Assembly (NCBI GenBank): GCA_902789665.1
Contig: CADAOY010000001.1
Location: forward strand, 310,001-374,000
Direction: 5' to 3'
Origin: an uncultured Lachnospiraceae bacterium
GTDB taxonomy: Bacteria; Bacillota; Clostridia; Lachnospirales; Lachnospiraceae
DNA length: 64,000 nt
The position numbers and the translations under genes are program-made. How positions within the stretch are numbered: position 1 is the first letter of the stretch; every line of letters starts with the position of its first letter. Under the pieces are notes generated by a model that worked only from the letters and a program-made list of their open reading frames with translations, had not been told where the DNA came from and did not search any database. This document shows, one piece after another, positions 11,319-21,879 of the stretch.

Positions 11319-12977
11319 ATGAAACTACACTTTATTGGGGCAGATCACGAGGTTACGGGTTCGGCGCATTTTATCAAGGCGTGCGGGCTTAATATGCTTG
11401 TTGATTACGGTATGGAACAGGGCGTCAATGTCTTGGAGAATGAGCCTCTTCCGGTACCGGCATCTGAAATCAATTATGTTTTCCTAACACATGCTCATGT
11501 GGATCATTCCGGTATGTTGCCATATTTATATGCTCTTGGCTTTAGAGGCAGGGTAATTACCACAGTTGCAACTGCAGATTTGTGCAGCATAATGCTTAGA
11601 GACTGTGCACACATTCAAATGCAGGAAGCAGAGTGGAAGAGCAGAAAGAATAAAAGAGGCGGTGATTTTGGCCCGGCTGAACCTTTGTATACAATGGAAG
11701 ATGCTGATGGAGTTATTGCCAGAATTGACGGCTATAATTATAACGAGAAATATAATATCGCGGAAGGTGTGGACTGCCGTTTTACCGATATAGGACATCT
11801 TCTTGGCAGTGCAAGTATTGAACTCTGGCTTACAGAGAATGGCATAACCAAAAAGCTGGTATTCTCAGGTGATATAGGTAATACCGACCAGCCGTTAATT
11901 AAGGATCCTGAATATACCAAGGATGCTGACGTTGTAGTAATGGAATCCACCTACGGTAACAGATATCATGAGCGTAATCGTCTTGATTATGTATCTGAGC
12001 TTACTGCGATTTTAAGGGAGACATTCCAAAGAGGCGGTAATGTTGTAATCCCTTCGTTTGCAGTTGGAAGAACTCAGGAGATGTTATATTTCATTCGTCA
12101 GCTTAAGGCAGATCGTCTCCTGGAAGAATTTCAGGATTTTGAGGTATATGTGGACAGCCCTCTGGCTGTGGATGCGACGGAAATATTCAAGAATAATATT
12201 TACAGCTGTTTTGATGAAGAAGCGATGGAACTGGTTAATCAGGGTATCAATCCTCTGACATTCCCGGGACTTAAGCTTACCATCACATCCGAGGAATCCA
12301 AAGAGATTAACTTTAATGAGAAACCGAAGGTAATTATTTCTGCATCAGGTATGTGTGAGGCAGGCCGTATAAGACATCATCTTAAACATAATCTCTGGAG
12401 AGAAGAGTGTACGATTCTTTTCGTTGGTTATCAGGCTGTAGGTACCCTGGGAAGAAGAATTGTTGATTATGGCGCTGACAGGGATAATGATCCGTTGGTA
12501 GGTCTTGATCCAAACAGAAATACAATTAAGCTTTTCGGTGAAGCTGTGGAGATGAAGGCACATATTAAAGTGCTTGCAGGTATGTCAGGACATGCTGACA
12601 AGCAGGGCCTTACAGACTGGATTAATGCATTTGAGAAGCAGCCTGAGAGAGTATTCATAGTTCATGGTGAAGACTCAGTGGCTGAGGAATTCAAAGAATA
12701 TCTCCATAATGAATATGGACATAATTCGTTTGCTCCATACAGTGGAACAATATATGATATTTTAACTGATGACTTTGATTATGTTGCAGAACCTCATTAC
12801 ATTAAAGAGACTAAGAAGACCGAGGGCGGCAGAAAAGTATCTGAAGTATTCGCAAGACTTCTTGCGGCAGGCAACAGACTGCTTACGGTTATTAATCATA
12901 ATGAGGGTGGAACAAATAAAGATCTGGCCAAGTTCGCAGATCAGATTAATTCCCTTTGTGATAAGTGGGACAGATAA
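11319..12977 (+). CDS. MBL-fold/beta-CASP RNA-processing-type hydrolase
   Basis: The 552-aa protein resembles the RNA-specific metallo-beta-lactamase family (CPSF73/YshC-like). The zinc motif HAHVDHSG is at 58-65, DIGHLLGSAS supplies a second ligand region, and FSGDIGN is the motif-4 type aspartate. The beta-CASP part contains MESTYGNRYH, SFAVGRTQE and ISASGMCEAGRIRHHL; HADKQGL and the VHGE strand close the fold. It starts after AAGGGGGT, 26 bp after atpC, so it may be cotranscribed with the atp operon. Likely an RNA endo- or exonuclease; the substrate is unknown. Confidence 0.9.
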   Translation: MKLHFIGADHEVTGSAHFIKACGLNMLVDYGMEQGVNVLENEPLPVPASEINYVFLTHAHVDHSGMLPYLYALGFRGRVITTVATADLCSIMLRDCAHIQMQEAEWKSRKNKRGGDFGPAEPLYTMEDADGVIARIDGYNYNEKYNIAEGVDCRFTDIGHLLGSASIELWLTENGITKKLVFSGDIGNTDQPLIKDPEYTKDADVVVMESTYGNRYHERNRLDYVSELTAILRETFQRGGNVVIPSFAVGRTQEMLYFIRQLKADRLLEEFQDFEVYVDSPLAVDATEIFKNNIYSCFDEEAMELVNQGINPLTFPGLKLTITSEESKEINFNEKPKVIISASGMCEAGRIRHHLKHNLWREECTILFVGYQAVGTLGRRIVDYGADRDNDPLVGLDPNRNTIKLFGEAVEMKAHIKVLAGMSGHADKQGLTDWINAFEKQPERVFIVHGEDSVAEEFKEYLHNEYGHNSFAPYSGTIYDILTDDFDYVAEPHYIKETKKTEGGRKVSEVFARLLAAGNRLLTVINHNEGGTNKDLAKFADQINSLCDKWDR

Positions 12978-12995
12978 TCAGATAATTACAGACCA

Positions 12996-13020
12996 TGTAA
13001 TTAAGTATATGTTAATTACA
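12996..13020. terminator. AT-rich inverted repeat between convergent genes
   Basis: TGTAATTAA (12996-13004) and its exact complement (13012-13020) flank a 7-nt loop and overlap the murI stop. No T-run follows on either strand, so terminator activity is uncertain. Confidence 0.35.
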
Positions 13021-13843
13021 GATTAAGAAGCCTGTTACAAAGAGCAATCTTAGCTTCAGAATCATTTAAGCCGGTATTCAGTATAGTGATGTTACCTTTA
13101 TGGTCAGCGTCATTGCTGAGGCCGGCTTCTTTAATTCTTCTCTGGATTTCACGGGCTGTACCAAGGCTTCCGTCATAAAGGGTAATATCATCTCTTTGAA
13201 GATAGGAGATGATTTCTTTTTTTAGGAATGGATAGTGAGTGCAGCCAAGTACAATACTCTCTGTAATGTCATTAAGATATGGTGAGAGAGTACTCTTGAA
13301 ATATTTATCAAGTTCAGGACCTTCTACAATTCCTGCTTCAACAAATTCCATAAGACCTTTACATGGAACAGGAATAATGACAGCCTGATTCTCATATAAT
13401 TTAAGGAGATTCTTAAATTTCTCCTGAGCAATTGTCATAGGTGTGGCCATAACCAGGATTTCACCACCGTGGTTGTGAAGTACAGCAGGTTTAATGGCAG
13501 GCTCTATGCCAACAAGTGGAAAGTTAGGATACAGATTTCTTAAGTCTCTTACAGCAGCGCTGGTAGCAGTATTACAGGCAACAACAAGGCCCTTGATATG
13601 ATGCTCATTAATTAAGGTTTTAACCACGTTATAGGTCAGTTCCTTAATTGTCATGGTATCTTTGGTGCCATATGGAGCATTGGCAGAGTCACCAATGTAA
13701 ACAAAATCTTCATTTGGCATTATTGCTACTGCTTCTTTAAGTACGCTGATTCCGCCTACGCCTGAATCCATAAAGCCGATAGGCATAGATTTATCCAGGT
13801 TATCAAGCTTTGGCATATTCTGATTAAGAGTATTTGTATCCAT
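13016..13843 (-). CDS. murI: Glutamate racemase
   Basis: It converts L- to D-glutamate for peptidoglycan. At 275 aa it has both catalytic cysteines in context: VACNTATSAA and LGCTHYPF. The N-terminal DSGVGG motif and IGDSANAPYG are also present. The start at 13843 has GAAGG seven bases upstream and gives about 20 residues before the conserved PIGFMDSGVGG strand, a little longer than usual. It is the last gene of a three-gene minus-strand unit; the gap to the gene before it is 17 bp. Confidence 0.96.
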   Translation of the reverse strand: MDTNTLNQNMPKLDNLDKSMPIGFMDSGVGGISVLKEAVAIMPNEDFVYIGDSANAPYGTKDTMTIKELTYNVVKTLINEHHIKGLVVACNTATSAAVRDLRNLYPNFPLVGIEPAIKPAVLHNHGGEILVMATPMTIAQEKFKNLLKLYENQAVIIPVPCKGLMEFVEAGIVEGPELDKYFKSTLSPYLNDITESIVLGCTHYPFLKKEIISYLQRDDITLYDGSLGTAREIQRRIKEAGLSNDADHKGNITILNTGLNDSEAKIALCNRLLNL

Positions 13844-13860
13844 TGTTATACCTTCAAAAA

Positions 13861-14622
13861 TTATTTTTTATATTCATAATTAGGGTCAGCAGGATAGCCC
13901 CCCTTTAATTTCTGCATGGCTCTCTGGTTAGCATCTTTGGACTCTTTCCAAGGGTCATTGGTATGCTTATAATCAAATTTCTCAATAAGCCAGTTAACAT
14001 CTTCCTGAATACGGGCCATATTCTCTACCATAAGTGGTTTTGTTATCTCATAGAATTCGGCTTTTTGCTTATCATTAAGCTTCTTGTCAGCCTCTTCACA
14101 TAAATCGCCGTAATGGCTTAAACAAAAGCCCTTGCTGTCCTTAATCTTCTGAACGAATTCAGGATCTTTTTTCCATAATACAAAGAAAGTATCAAGATAT
14201 CTTGCATAGGTTTCCTTAAAAGCATTGCAGATAAAACAGGATTCTTCCTTACCTTTAATCCAGGCATTAATGGGATTGGATATTTCCTCAGACTTTGAGA
14301 ATCTTGATTTAAGAGTTGTTTTACCCGGTGTATATGAATTAAGGGTTTTCTCCATTTCGGAGCGCATGGACATAAGATGTGTCTTAAGCATCCAGGCATT
14401 GCCCAAAGTATTGCCATATAAAAACATCTTACGATAATGCATCTTGCAAAAACCTGCCTTATCGGTCTGTTCCCTGATATCGCTTACCATATATGAAGAA
14501 CCTGAACCTAAAACAAAATCCAGCTGGTTCTGTTCAACTTCTCTTTCTACAAAGCAGAAAGGACATTCATCATGAGCATTAACTGCGTCATTAAGTGGGA
14601 TTGTATAGAGTTGTTCCTTCAT
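13861..14622 (-). CDS. DUF6062-type cysteine-pair protein
   Basis: This 253-aa soluble protein has repeated zinc-ribbon-like cysteine/histidine pairs: DECPFCFVERE, GFCKMHYRKMF, ESCFICNAF and GFCLSHYGDL. The pattern (CxxC...CxxH twice) suggests two metal sites in a duplicated fold. From memory it matches DUF6062, a family of unknown role common in Lachnospiraceae. It has a strong AAAGGGG ribosome site and lies between a membrane-anchored protein and murI. Confidence 0.8.
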   Translation of the reverse strand: MKEQLYTIPLNDAVNAHDECPFCFVEREVEQNQLDFVLGSGSSYMVSDIREQTDKAGFCKMHYRKMFLYGNTLGNAWMLKTHLMSMRSEMEKTLNSYTPGKTTLKSRFSKSEEISNPINAWIKGKEESCFICNAFKETYARYLDTFFVLWKKDPEFVQKIKDSKGFCLSHYGDLCEEADKKLNDKQKAEFYEITKPLMVENMARIQEDVNWLIEKFDYKHTNDPWKESKDANQRAMQKLKGGYPADPNYEYKK

Positions 14623-14637
14623 ATTGGCCCCTTTCCA

Positions 14638-15357
14638 TTAATTCATCTGATAAAGATACTTGAGCAAAATAACCGCCTTCTCAGGTCTCGTCGAATAAGA
14701 AACAATAGAATAAACTATTTCCTGTTTTGTTTCTTCATTGGCATTATTAGGATAAAGATTATATGACTTAACGAGCGGCGCATCAGTTATATATATTCCG
14801 ATGGGATAGAGGTTATGATCCTCTGCTTCATAATAATAAACCAGCCCCTGTTCATCAAAATAATTAAAGGTTTCTTCATCCAGATATTTATCTATTGTTT
14901 TAGAGAAAAAGTTGGCATTAACATAGTAGTTTATGACATCAGTAGGACCTGCGATAAAATCCAGGTCTCCACGCTCGCCTTCAGCAGTCATTGCGATGTC
15001 CTGCGCAAGAGTATAGGAATCTGATACGTTATAATCAATATTTGTCACATAATCAATTCCGACTCTGTATGATTTAAGGTCTATCTTAGCATAATCCGTA
15101 AAGGCATCCGTAAGTTTTGTTACATCTGAAGTTATGGTCATGTCATCATAACCGGTATTAAGAAAATAGCCTTTAAATCCAAATGGAAGAGGCTTAAATA
15201 CAGTTAAGTGAAGTATCAGATATATAACAAATATGATTGCAACAGCTGCAATCATTACATAATACTTATTGTAATACCAGAAATGCTCCCATTTCTGTTT
15301 AGGAGTCATATCTTTTAATTTTTTATTCTGCTCTTTGATTTCGTCTTTCAGAGCCAT
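14638..15357 (-). CDS. Conserved single-TM protein, extracytoplasmic domain
   Basis: This 239-aa protein begins with a charged cytoplasmic segment (EQNKKLKDMTPKQKWEHFWYYNKYY), then one membrane helix (about 34-53, VMIAAVAIIFVIYLILHLTV) and an extracytoplasmic domain of about 185 residues. The tail domain (GPTDVINYYVN..., PIGIYITDAPLVK) is vaguely like a periplasmic-binding half-domain. I cannot assign a family. It is first in the operon with DUF6062 and murI, so a cell-envelope role is plausible by context only. Confidence 0.8.
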   Translation of the reverse strand: MALKDEIKEQNKKLKDMTPKQKWEHFWYYNKYYVMIAAVAIIFVIYLILHLTVFKPLPFGFKGYFLNTGYDDMTITSDVTKLTDAFTDYAKIDLKSYRVGIDYVTNIDYNVSDSYTLAQDIAMTAEGERGDLDFIAGPTDVINYYVNANFFSKTIDKYLDEETFNYFDEQGLVYYYEAEDHNLYPIGIYITDAPLVKSYNLYPNNANEETKQEIVYSIVSYSTRPEKAVILLKYLYQMN

Positions 15358-15393
15358 TTTTTCTTTCTTCCTTTTGCAAATAATAACAGACTA

Positions 15394-15422
15394 ATTATAG
15401 CATAACGGGGTGTGTAAAACAA
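15394..15422 (-). promoter_or_regulatory. Promoter of the minus-strand murI operon
   Basis: Read on the minus strand: TTGTTT (15422-15417), 17 bp, then TATAAT (15399-15394) preceded by TGC, an extended -10. It lies 36 bp before the 15357 start. Confidence 0.65.
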
Positions 15423-15442
15423 TGAAGTAAGGGATTAACAAT

Positions 15443-15470
15443 TTGAAACCGAAGGATATTGTGTTATAAT
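15443..15470 (+). promoter_or_regulatory. Promoter of the kinase/ParB-fusion gene
   Basis: TTGAAA (15443-15448), 16 bp, then TATAAT (15465-15470) with an upstream TGT (extended -10). It diverges from the murI-operon promoter about 20 bp away. Confidence 0.65.
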
Positions 15471-15504
15471 TGATGTAATTATTGATAAAAAAAGGAGATT
15501 ACTC

Positions 15505-16410
15505 ATGAATATAACCATTACAGGAAATCTGGGTGCAGGTAAAACCACAATATGTAAGTTTTTGAATCAAAATGGTTATGAAATAATCTCAACAGGTAAG
15601 ATATTTCGTCAGATTGCTGATGAAAAGGGCATTACTGTTTTAGAGATGAATGAACTTGCCAAGACAGATCCTTCAGTTGATAAGATGATAGATGACAGAA
15701 GTGTTAAGCTCGGTAAGGAAAAGGATAATGCCATATTCGATTCAAGAATGGCATGGCATTTCATTCCGGACAGTTTCAAGGTATTCTTACTTGCAGATAC
15801 CAATGAATCAGGAAGAAGAGTATTATCAGATACGGAAAGAAATGCTGAGAAATATTCTTCCATAGAGGAAGCAACACGTAATCTTTATGAGAGAATGTCC
15901 ATGGAGAGAGCAAGATTCAAGGAACTCTACGATGTTGATTATCTGTCTAAGGATAATTTCAATTTAATCATAGACAGCACAGCAGCAACTCCTGAACAGA
16001 TTTCAAAAGAGATTATCAGACAGTTTGAAGCATATAAGAAAGAGCCATTTGTCGGCAAGGTTGAACTTTGCGTTGCCAATGTATATCCGACAGAGAGTTT
16101 TGAAGAATTCAGCTCATTAACTCTTGATGGATATTTAGAAAAAGAAAAAGACAATGATTCTTTCTGTTCATCAAGCATCATTACCTGCGTGGAGCAAAAA
16201 GGAAATATCTTCATGGTGGACGGCCACCACAGAGCCATGGCATCAGCAAAGAGCGGTAAACCGTTCATTGAGGTTAAGGTTGTTAAAGATGACGTGGAAG
16301 TTAAGCCATTATTTGAAGATGAATTAAAGAAATACGAAAAGACTGGAAATATTACATATAAATACCTTCCAAGCGATAACGTAAATGAGGGATATTTATT
16401 CGATTTTTAG
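15505..16410 (+). CDS. NMP-kinase-like domain fused to ParB/sulfiredoxin-like domain
   Basis: The 301-aa protein begins at the ATG after AAAAAAGGAG. The first half resembles cytidylate-kinase-type P-loop proteins: P-loop GNLGAGKTT (7-15), then AIFDSRMAWHFIP and an Arg-rich lid-like segment (NLYERMSMERARFKELY). The second half (from about residue 185) resembles a ParB/Srx-fold domain with the signature MVDGHHRAMASAKSG, which in that fold sits at the nucleotide or phosphate site. ParB/Srx-fold proteins include small-molecule kinases, so the fusion may be a metabolic kinase rather than a partition protein. Single-gene unit with its own promoter and terminator. Confidence 0.8.
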   Translation: MNITITGNLGAGKTTICKFLNQNGYEIISTGKIFRQIADEKGITVLEMNELAKTDPSVDKMIDDRSVKLGKEKDNAIFDSRMAWHFIPDSFKVFLLADTNESGRRVLSDTERNAEKYSSIEEATRNLYERMSMERARFKELYDVDYLSKDNFNLIIDSTAATPEQISKEIIRQFEAYKKEPFVGKVELCVANVYPTESFEEFSSLTLDGYLEKEKDNDSFCSSSIITCVEQKGNIFMVDGHHRAMASAKSGKPFIEVKVVKDDVEVKPLFEDELKKYEKTGNITYKYLPSDNVNEGYLFDF

Positions 16411-16429
16411 AATAGTAATAACAGTTTAT

Positions 16430-16468
16430 AAAGGGCTTGCCTTAAATGGCAGGCTCTTTTAATTTTTT
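16430..16468 (+). terminator. Rho-independent terminator
   Basis: GGGCTTGCC (16433-16441) pairs with GGCAGGCTC (16448-16456), including two G-U pairs, across a 6-nt loop. TTTT and later TTTTTT follow. Confidence 0.85.
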
Positions 16469-16480
16469 AAATTATTTTGG

Positions 16481-16509
16481 TTGTCAACTTAACCTTATTG
16501 TGATATTCT
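16481..16509 (+). promoter_or_regulatory. Promoter ahead of the DUF6106-like gene and guaB
   Basis: TTGTCA (16481-16486), 17 bp, then TATTCT (16504-16509) with TGA just upstream (extended -10). The leader to the start at 16641 is about 125 nt and includes a small GGTG/CACC hairpin (about 16565-16577). I recognise no riboswitch in it. Confidence 0.55.
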
Positions 16510-16640
16510 AATATGAATAGCACAGTCTATTTCTATTTTTCTATAATGTTTTGGTTCTGGGGAAGGTGGAAACACCAAATTATCATACTGTGGCAATGAT
16601 CTTGCAACAGCTACTTTGGGAAAAGATTGAAGGATTAATA

Positions 16641-18627
<1,987 letters not shown>

Positions 18628-18650
18628 GTTAAATAATTTAAAGATATTAA

Positions 18651-18684
18651 ATCGAGTAGGAATAAAAACCTACTCGATTTTCTT
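18651..18684 (+). terminator. Rho-independent terminator after guaB
   Basis: A perfect 10-bp stem, ATCGAGTAGG (18651-18660) and its complement (18669-18678), is followed by TTTCTT. The same arms recur in the palindrome at 35072-35102. Confidence 0.9.
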
Positions 18685-18747
18685 ATTATGTGCTAAAATA
18701 ACTTTTAGATGCGCATTCAAAATACAGGCGCGTCATAAGGATTTATT

Positions 18748-20070
18748 ATGGATTTGTTTAATTACATGGAACAAGTTAATAAAGAAGCAAGCCAGCCCCT
18801 GGCAGCACGCTTAAGGCCAACAAAACTTGAAGATGTTGTGGGACAGGAGCATATTCTGGGGAAGGATAAACTTCTGTACAGGGCAATCAAAGCAGACAAG
18901 CTTAGCTCCATTATTCTCTACGGACCTCCGGGCACCGGTAAAACAACTATTGCCAGAGTTATAGCCAATACCACAAGTTCAGATTTTTGTACACTTAATG
19001 CAACCACCTCCGGTAAGAAGGATATGGAAGATGTGGTGGCAAAGGCAAAAGAGAATATGGCTCTTCGTAATACAAAGACCATTTTGTTTATAGACGAGAT
19101 TCACAGGTTCAATAAGGCGCAGCAGGATTTTCTGCTTCCTCATGTGGAAGACGGAACCATCATATTAATTGGTGCCACAACTGAGAATCCTTACTTTGAA
19201 GTTAACGGAGCTTTAATATCCCGTTCATCCATATTTAGGTTAGAGGCTCTTACAACAGAGGACATAATGAAACTCTTAGACAGAGCCATAACTGATGTAG
19301 AGCAGGGTATGGGAAGTTATAAGGCAGAGATTACGGAAGATGCCAAGAGATTCCTGGCTGAAGGCGCATCAGGAGATGCCCGTAATGCCTTAAATGCTCT
19401 GGAAATCGGTGTACTTACAACACCGCGCTCGGAAGATGGAATCATACATATCACTTTGGAAGTTGCATCTGACTGTATACAGAGAAAGGCTTACAGTTTT
19501 GATAAGGATGGTGATAATCACTATGACATCATCTCAGCCTTTATAAAGAGCATGAGAGGCTCTGATCCGGATGCGGCGGTTTATTACCTTGCAAGAATGT
19601 TAAAGGGCGGAGAGAGCGTCACATTCATCGCTAGACGTATTATGATATGTGCATCAGAAGATGTGGGTAATGCAGATCCGATGGCTTTGGTTGTTGCAAC
19701 CAATGCTTCACTTGCAGTTGAAAGAGTCGGTATGCCGGAAGCACAGATAATACTTGCACATGCTGCAACATATGTGGCAACGGCGCCAAAGAGTAATTCA
19801 GTAGTTAATGCAATATATGAGGCAATGAATACAGTGGAAAATACAGGAAATCTTGCAGTTCCTAATCATTTAAGGGATGCCCATTATCCGGGGGCTGCCA
19901 AACTTGGACATGGAACTGATTACAAATATTCACATGATTATCCTAATCACTATGTGGATCAGCAATATCTTCCTTATGAGCTTAAGAAAGAGAAATTCTA
20001 TGTTCCTGGAGAACTGGGATATGAGAATAAAATTACTGAGCATATGAAGAAGATTAGAGGAGAAGAGTAA
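18748..20070 (+). CDS. rarA: Replication-associated recombination protein A (AAA+ ATPase)
   Basis: This 440-aa member of the MgsA/RarA/WRNIP1 family acts at stalled replication forks. It has N-terminal ARLRPTKLEDVVGQEH, Walker A GPPGTGKTT, Walker B ILFIDEIHRFNKAQQD, sensor-1 IGATTENPYFEVN and an Arg finger in ISRSSIFRLE. The C-terminal tetramerisation region (MRGSDPDAAVYYLARML; NHLRDAHYPGAAKLGHG) is complete. It is a single-gene unit. Confidence 0.95.
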   Translation: MDLFNYMEQVNKEASQPLAARLRPTKLEDVVGQEHILGKDKLLYRAIKADKLSSIILYGPPGTGKTTIARVIANTTSSDFCTLNATTSGKKDMEDVVAKAKENMALRNTKTILFIDEIHRFNKAQQDFLLPHVEDGTIILIGATTENPYFEVNGALISRSSIFRLEALTTEDIMKLLDRAITDVEQGMGSYKAEITEDAKRFLAEGASGDARNALNALEIGVLTTPRSEDGIIHITLEVASDCIQRKAYSFDKDGDNHYDIISAFIKSMRGSDPDAAVYYLARMLKGGESVTFIARRIMICASEDVGNADPMALVVATNASLAVERVGMPEAQIILAHAATYVATAPKSNSVVNAIYEAMNTVENTGNLAVPNHLRDAHYPGAAKLGHGTDYKYSHDYPNHYVDQQYLPYELKKEKFYVPGELGYENKITEHMKKIRGEE

Positions 20071-20073
20071 AAG

Positions 20074-20099
20074 AGAGCCACCTTGTAAGGTGGCTCTTT
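20074..20099. terminator. Bidirectional terminator between rarA and the DUF4364 gene
   Basis: An 11-bp perfect stem (AGAGCCACCTT and complement, 2-nt loop) sits between convergent genes, with TTTG on the plus side and a CTTTT on the minus side. Confidence 0.85.
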
Positions 20100-20100
20100 G

Positions 20101-20616
20101 TTATAGCAGTTGTTCTACTAAATATTTATAAACATCTTTATTTTTCTTTTGCCAGTTGTCACAAACTTCAATGGCCATTTCCTCATCGGGAACGGTGATG
20201 GAAATATTCACCAGATCTGAGCGCTGTTCCTTAACTGTAAGGGTAGCAACATATCTGCCATCTTCAGTCTTGGAATAATCCGACATAATTAAATATTCTT
20301 CCTTGAAGGAGATTTTGTTCTCCTTAAGATAATTATTCATGTCTTCCATAAGAGACTCTGACAAATTGTCTTTAAGCATCTTGAGTGTATTCTCACCATC
20401 TTCTGTTAATGCAAGATAGGTACGATTTCTCTTGGTTGTGGTTGTCAGAAAATTATTATCCTTAAGAAAAGATATGGTAGCTGACAATGTAAGATAATCT
20501 GTATATCCCGCTCCGGTTATGAAATCAGAAATCTGCTTAACCGTAAGAGGAATATCAACCTTGCTTAACATATAAAGAATCATTATTTTGTAAAGGTTAA
20601 TGCTTTCGTTATTCAT
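20101..20616 (-). CDS. DUF4364-type winged-helix protein
   Basis: The 171-aa protein starts one base after the malic enzyme stop, so the pair is translationally coupled. The first 90 residues look like a winged helix (IMILYMLSKVDIPLTVKQISDFI, then YLTLSATISFLKDNNFL and a beta wing RTYLALTEDGENTL). The C-terminal half is a small alpha/beta domain ending DVYKYLVEQLL. This matches DUF4364 from memory, a family of likely DNA-binding regulators in Clostridia. It may regulate the malic enzyme unit, perhaps at the palindrome in that leader. Confidence 0.8.
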   Translation of the reverse strand: MNNESINLYKIMILYMLSKVDIPLTVKQISDFITGAGYTDYLTLSATISFLKDNNFLTTTTKRNRTYLALTEDGENTLKMLKDNLSESLMEDMNNYLKENKISFKEEYLIMSDYSKTEDGRYVATLTVKEQRSDLVNISITVPDEEMAIEVCDNWQKKNKDVYKYLVEQLL

Positions 20617-20617
20617 A

Positions 20618-21766
20618 TCAGATGTTAGCCTTTACTGCAGCGGCAACCTTATCAGCTACGCCCGGCATAAATGGTGCAGGAATTACATAGTCTGCTGAGA
20701 GTTCATTCTCAGGAACCATGGAAGCAATTGCTTCAGCTGCTGCAAGTTTCATATTCTCTGTAATCTGTTTTGCTCTGCCTTCCAAAGCACCCTTGAAGAT
20801 ACCAGGGAATGCAACAACGTTGTTGATTTGGTTAGGGAAGTCTGAACGTCCTGTACCAACTACTGCAGCGCCTGCAGCCTTGGCAATATCAGGCATAATT
20901 TCAGGAACAGGATTAGCCATTGCAAAAATAATCGCCCCCTCATTCATTGACTTAACCATTTCTTCTGTTACCATGTTAGGAGCAGAAACACCAATGAAGA
21001 TATCTGTTCCAACCATGGCATCTGCAAGCTTACCTGTCTTATGCTCAAGGTTTGTTACCTTGGCAATTTCAGCCTTTGATGAATTAAGGTTAGGAGCACC
21101 ATCACATACGATACCCTTGCTGTCGCAGATTGTGATGTACTTGAAGCCGTAACGAAGGAGAAGCTTGGTGATGGCGATACCTGCTGAGCCTGCACCGTTA
21201 ACAACGATTTTTACTTCTTCTTTCTTCTTGCCTGTAACTTTAAGAGCATTGATTAAGCCTGCAAGTACAACGATTGCTGTACCATGCTGGTCATCATGGA
21301 ATACAGGAATATCAAGAGTTGCTTTTAATCTTTCTTCAATCTCGAAACATCTTGGAGCAGAAATATCCTCTAAGTTGATTCCGCCGTAAGATGGTGCAAG
21401 ATATGTAATAGCCTTAATTAATTCTTCGGTATCCTGTGTATCAAGGCAGATAGGAACTGCGTTAACACCACCGAATTCCTTGAATAAAACTGCTTTACCT
21501 TCCATAACAGGCATTGCAGCATATGGTCCGATGTTTCCTAAACCAAGAACTGCGCTACCGTCTGAGATAATAGCAATTGTATTTGCTTTCATTGTATATT
21601 TATAAGCTGCATCCTTATCTTTAGCAATAACCTTACATGGCTCTGCAACACCAGGTGTATATGCAACAGCTAAGTCTGCATTGGACTTAACAGGTGCCTT
21701 GGATACAACGTCTAACTTGCCATTCCATTTGGCATGCATTTCAAGTGCTTCATTTAATTCACTCAT
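20618..21766 (-). CDS. NAD(P)-dependent malic enzyme
   Basis: It decarboxylates malate oxidatively to pyruvate. This is the short 382-aa prokaryotic form without the phosphotransacetylase-like domain of MaeB. The catalytic Tyr is in AYTPGVAEPCK, the metal-binding aspartates are in IPVFHDDQHGTA, and the nucleotide-binding loop is NGAGSAGIAI. VGTGRSDFPNQINNVVAFPG is also conserved. The ATG at 21766 has GGAGG upstream. Cofactor preference cannot be read from the sequence. Confidence 0.93.
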   Translation of the reverse strand: MSELNEALEMHAKWNGKLDVVSKAPVKSNADLAVAYTPGVAEPCKVIAKDKDAAYKYTMKANTIAIISDGSAVLGLGNIGPYAAMPVMEGKAVLFKEFGGVNAVPICLDTQDTEELIKAITYLAPSYGGINLEDISAPRCFEIEERLKATLDIPVFHDDQHGTAIVVLAGLINALKVTGKKKEEVKIVVNGAGSAGIAITKLLLRYGFKYITICDSKGIVCDGAPNLNSSKAEIAKVTNLEHKTGKLADAMVGTDIFIGVSAPNMVTEEMVKSMNEGAIIFAMANPVPEIMPDIAKAAGAAVVGTGRSDFPNQINNVVAFPGIFKGALEGRAKQITENMKLAAAEAIASMVPENELSADYVIPAPFMPGVADKVAAAVKANI

Positions 21767-21795
21767 GATAAACCTCCGATTGTTTAATTTACTAT

Positions 21796-21813
21796 CCGTC
21801 CAACTTTAGACGG
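21796..21813. promoter_or_regulatory. Operator-like palindrome in the malic enzyme leader
   Basis: An 18-bp inverted repeat with 8-bp arms (minus-strand CCGTCTAA-AG-TTGGACGG, 7 of 8 pairs) lies about 30 bp before the malic enzyme start and downstream of its predicted transcription start. It could be a roadblock operator or a leader hairpin. Confidence 0.55.
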
Positions 21814-21827
21814 CACTAATCATTTTA

Positions 21828-21851
21828 TAATAATAGTACTTACATTGACAA
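21828..21851 (-). promoter_or_regulatory. Malic enzyme promoter
   Basis: On the minus strand, TTGTCA (21851-21846) is followed by 16 bp and a TATAAA-type -10. The -35 box overlaps the -35 box of the divergent Smr gene. Confidence 0.5.
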
Positions 21852-21873
21852 GGATTTTTCGTAAAGTTATCAT
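21845..21873 (+). promoter_or_regulatory. Smr-gene promoter with start codon at predicted +1
   Basis: A perfect TTGACA (21845-21850), 17 bp, then TATCAT (21868-21873). The ATG at 21880 lies six bases past the -10, where transcription would normally begin, and no ribosome site is visible. The mRNA may therefore be leaderless. Confidence 0.65.
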
Positions 21874-21879
21874 ATTATC

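Noticed and set aside
16511-16640. Riboswitch before the DUF6106-like gene and guaB
   Set aside because: Only one small hairpin is seen; I could not match any known purine-related riboswitch core.
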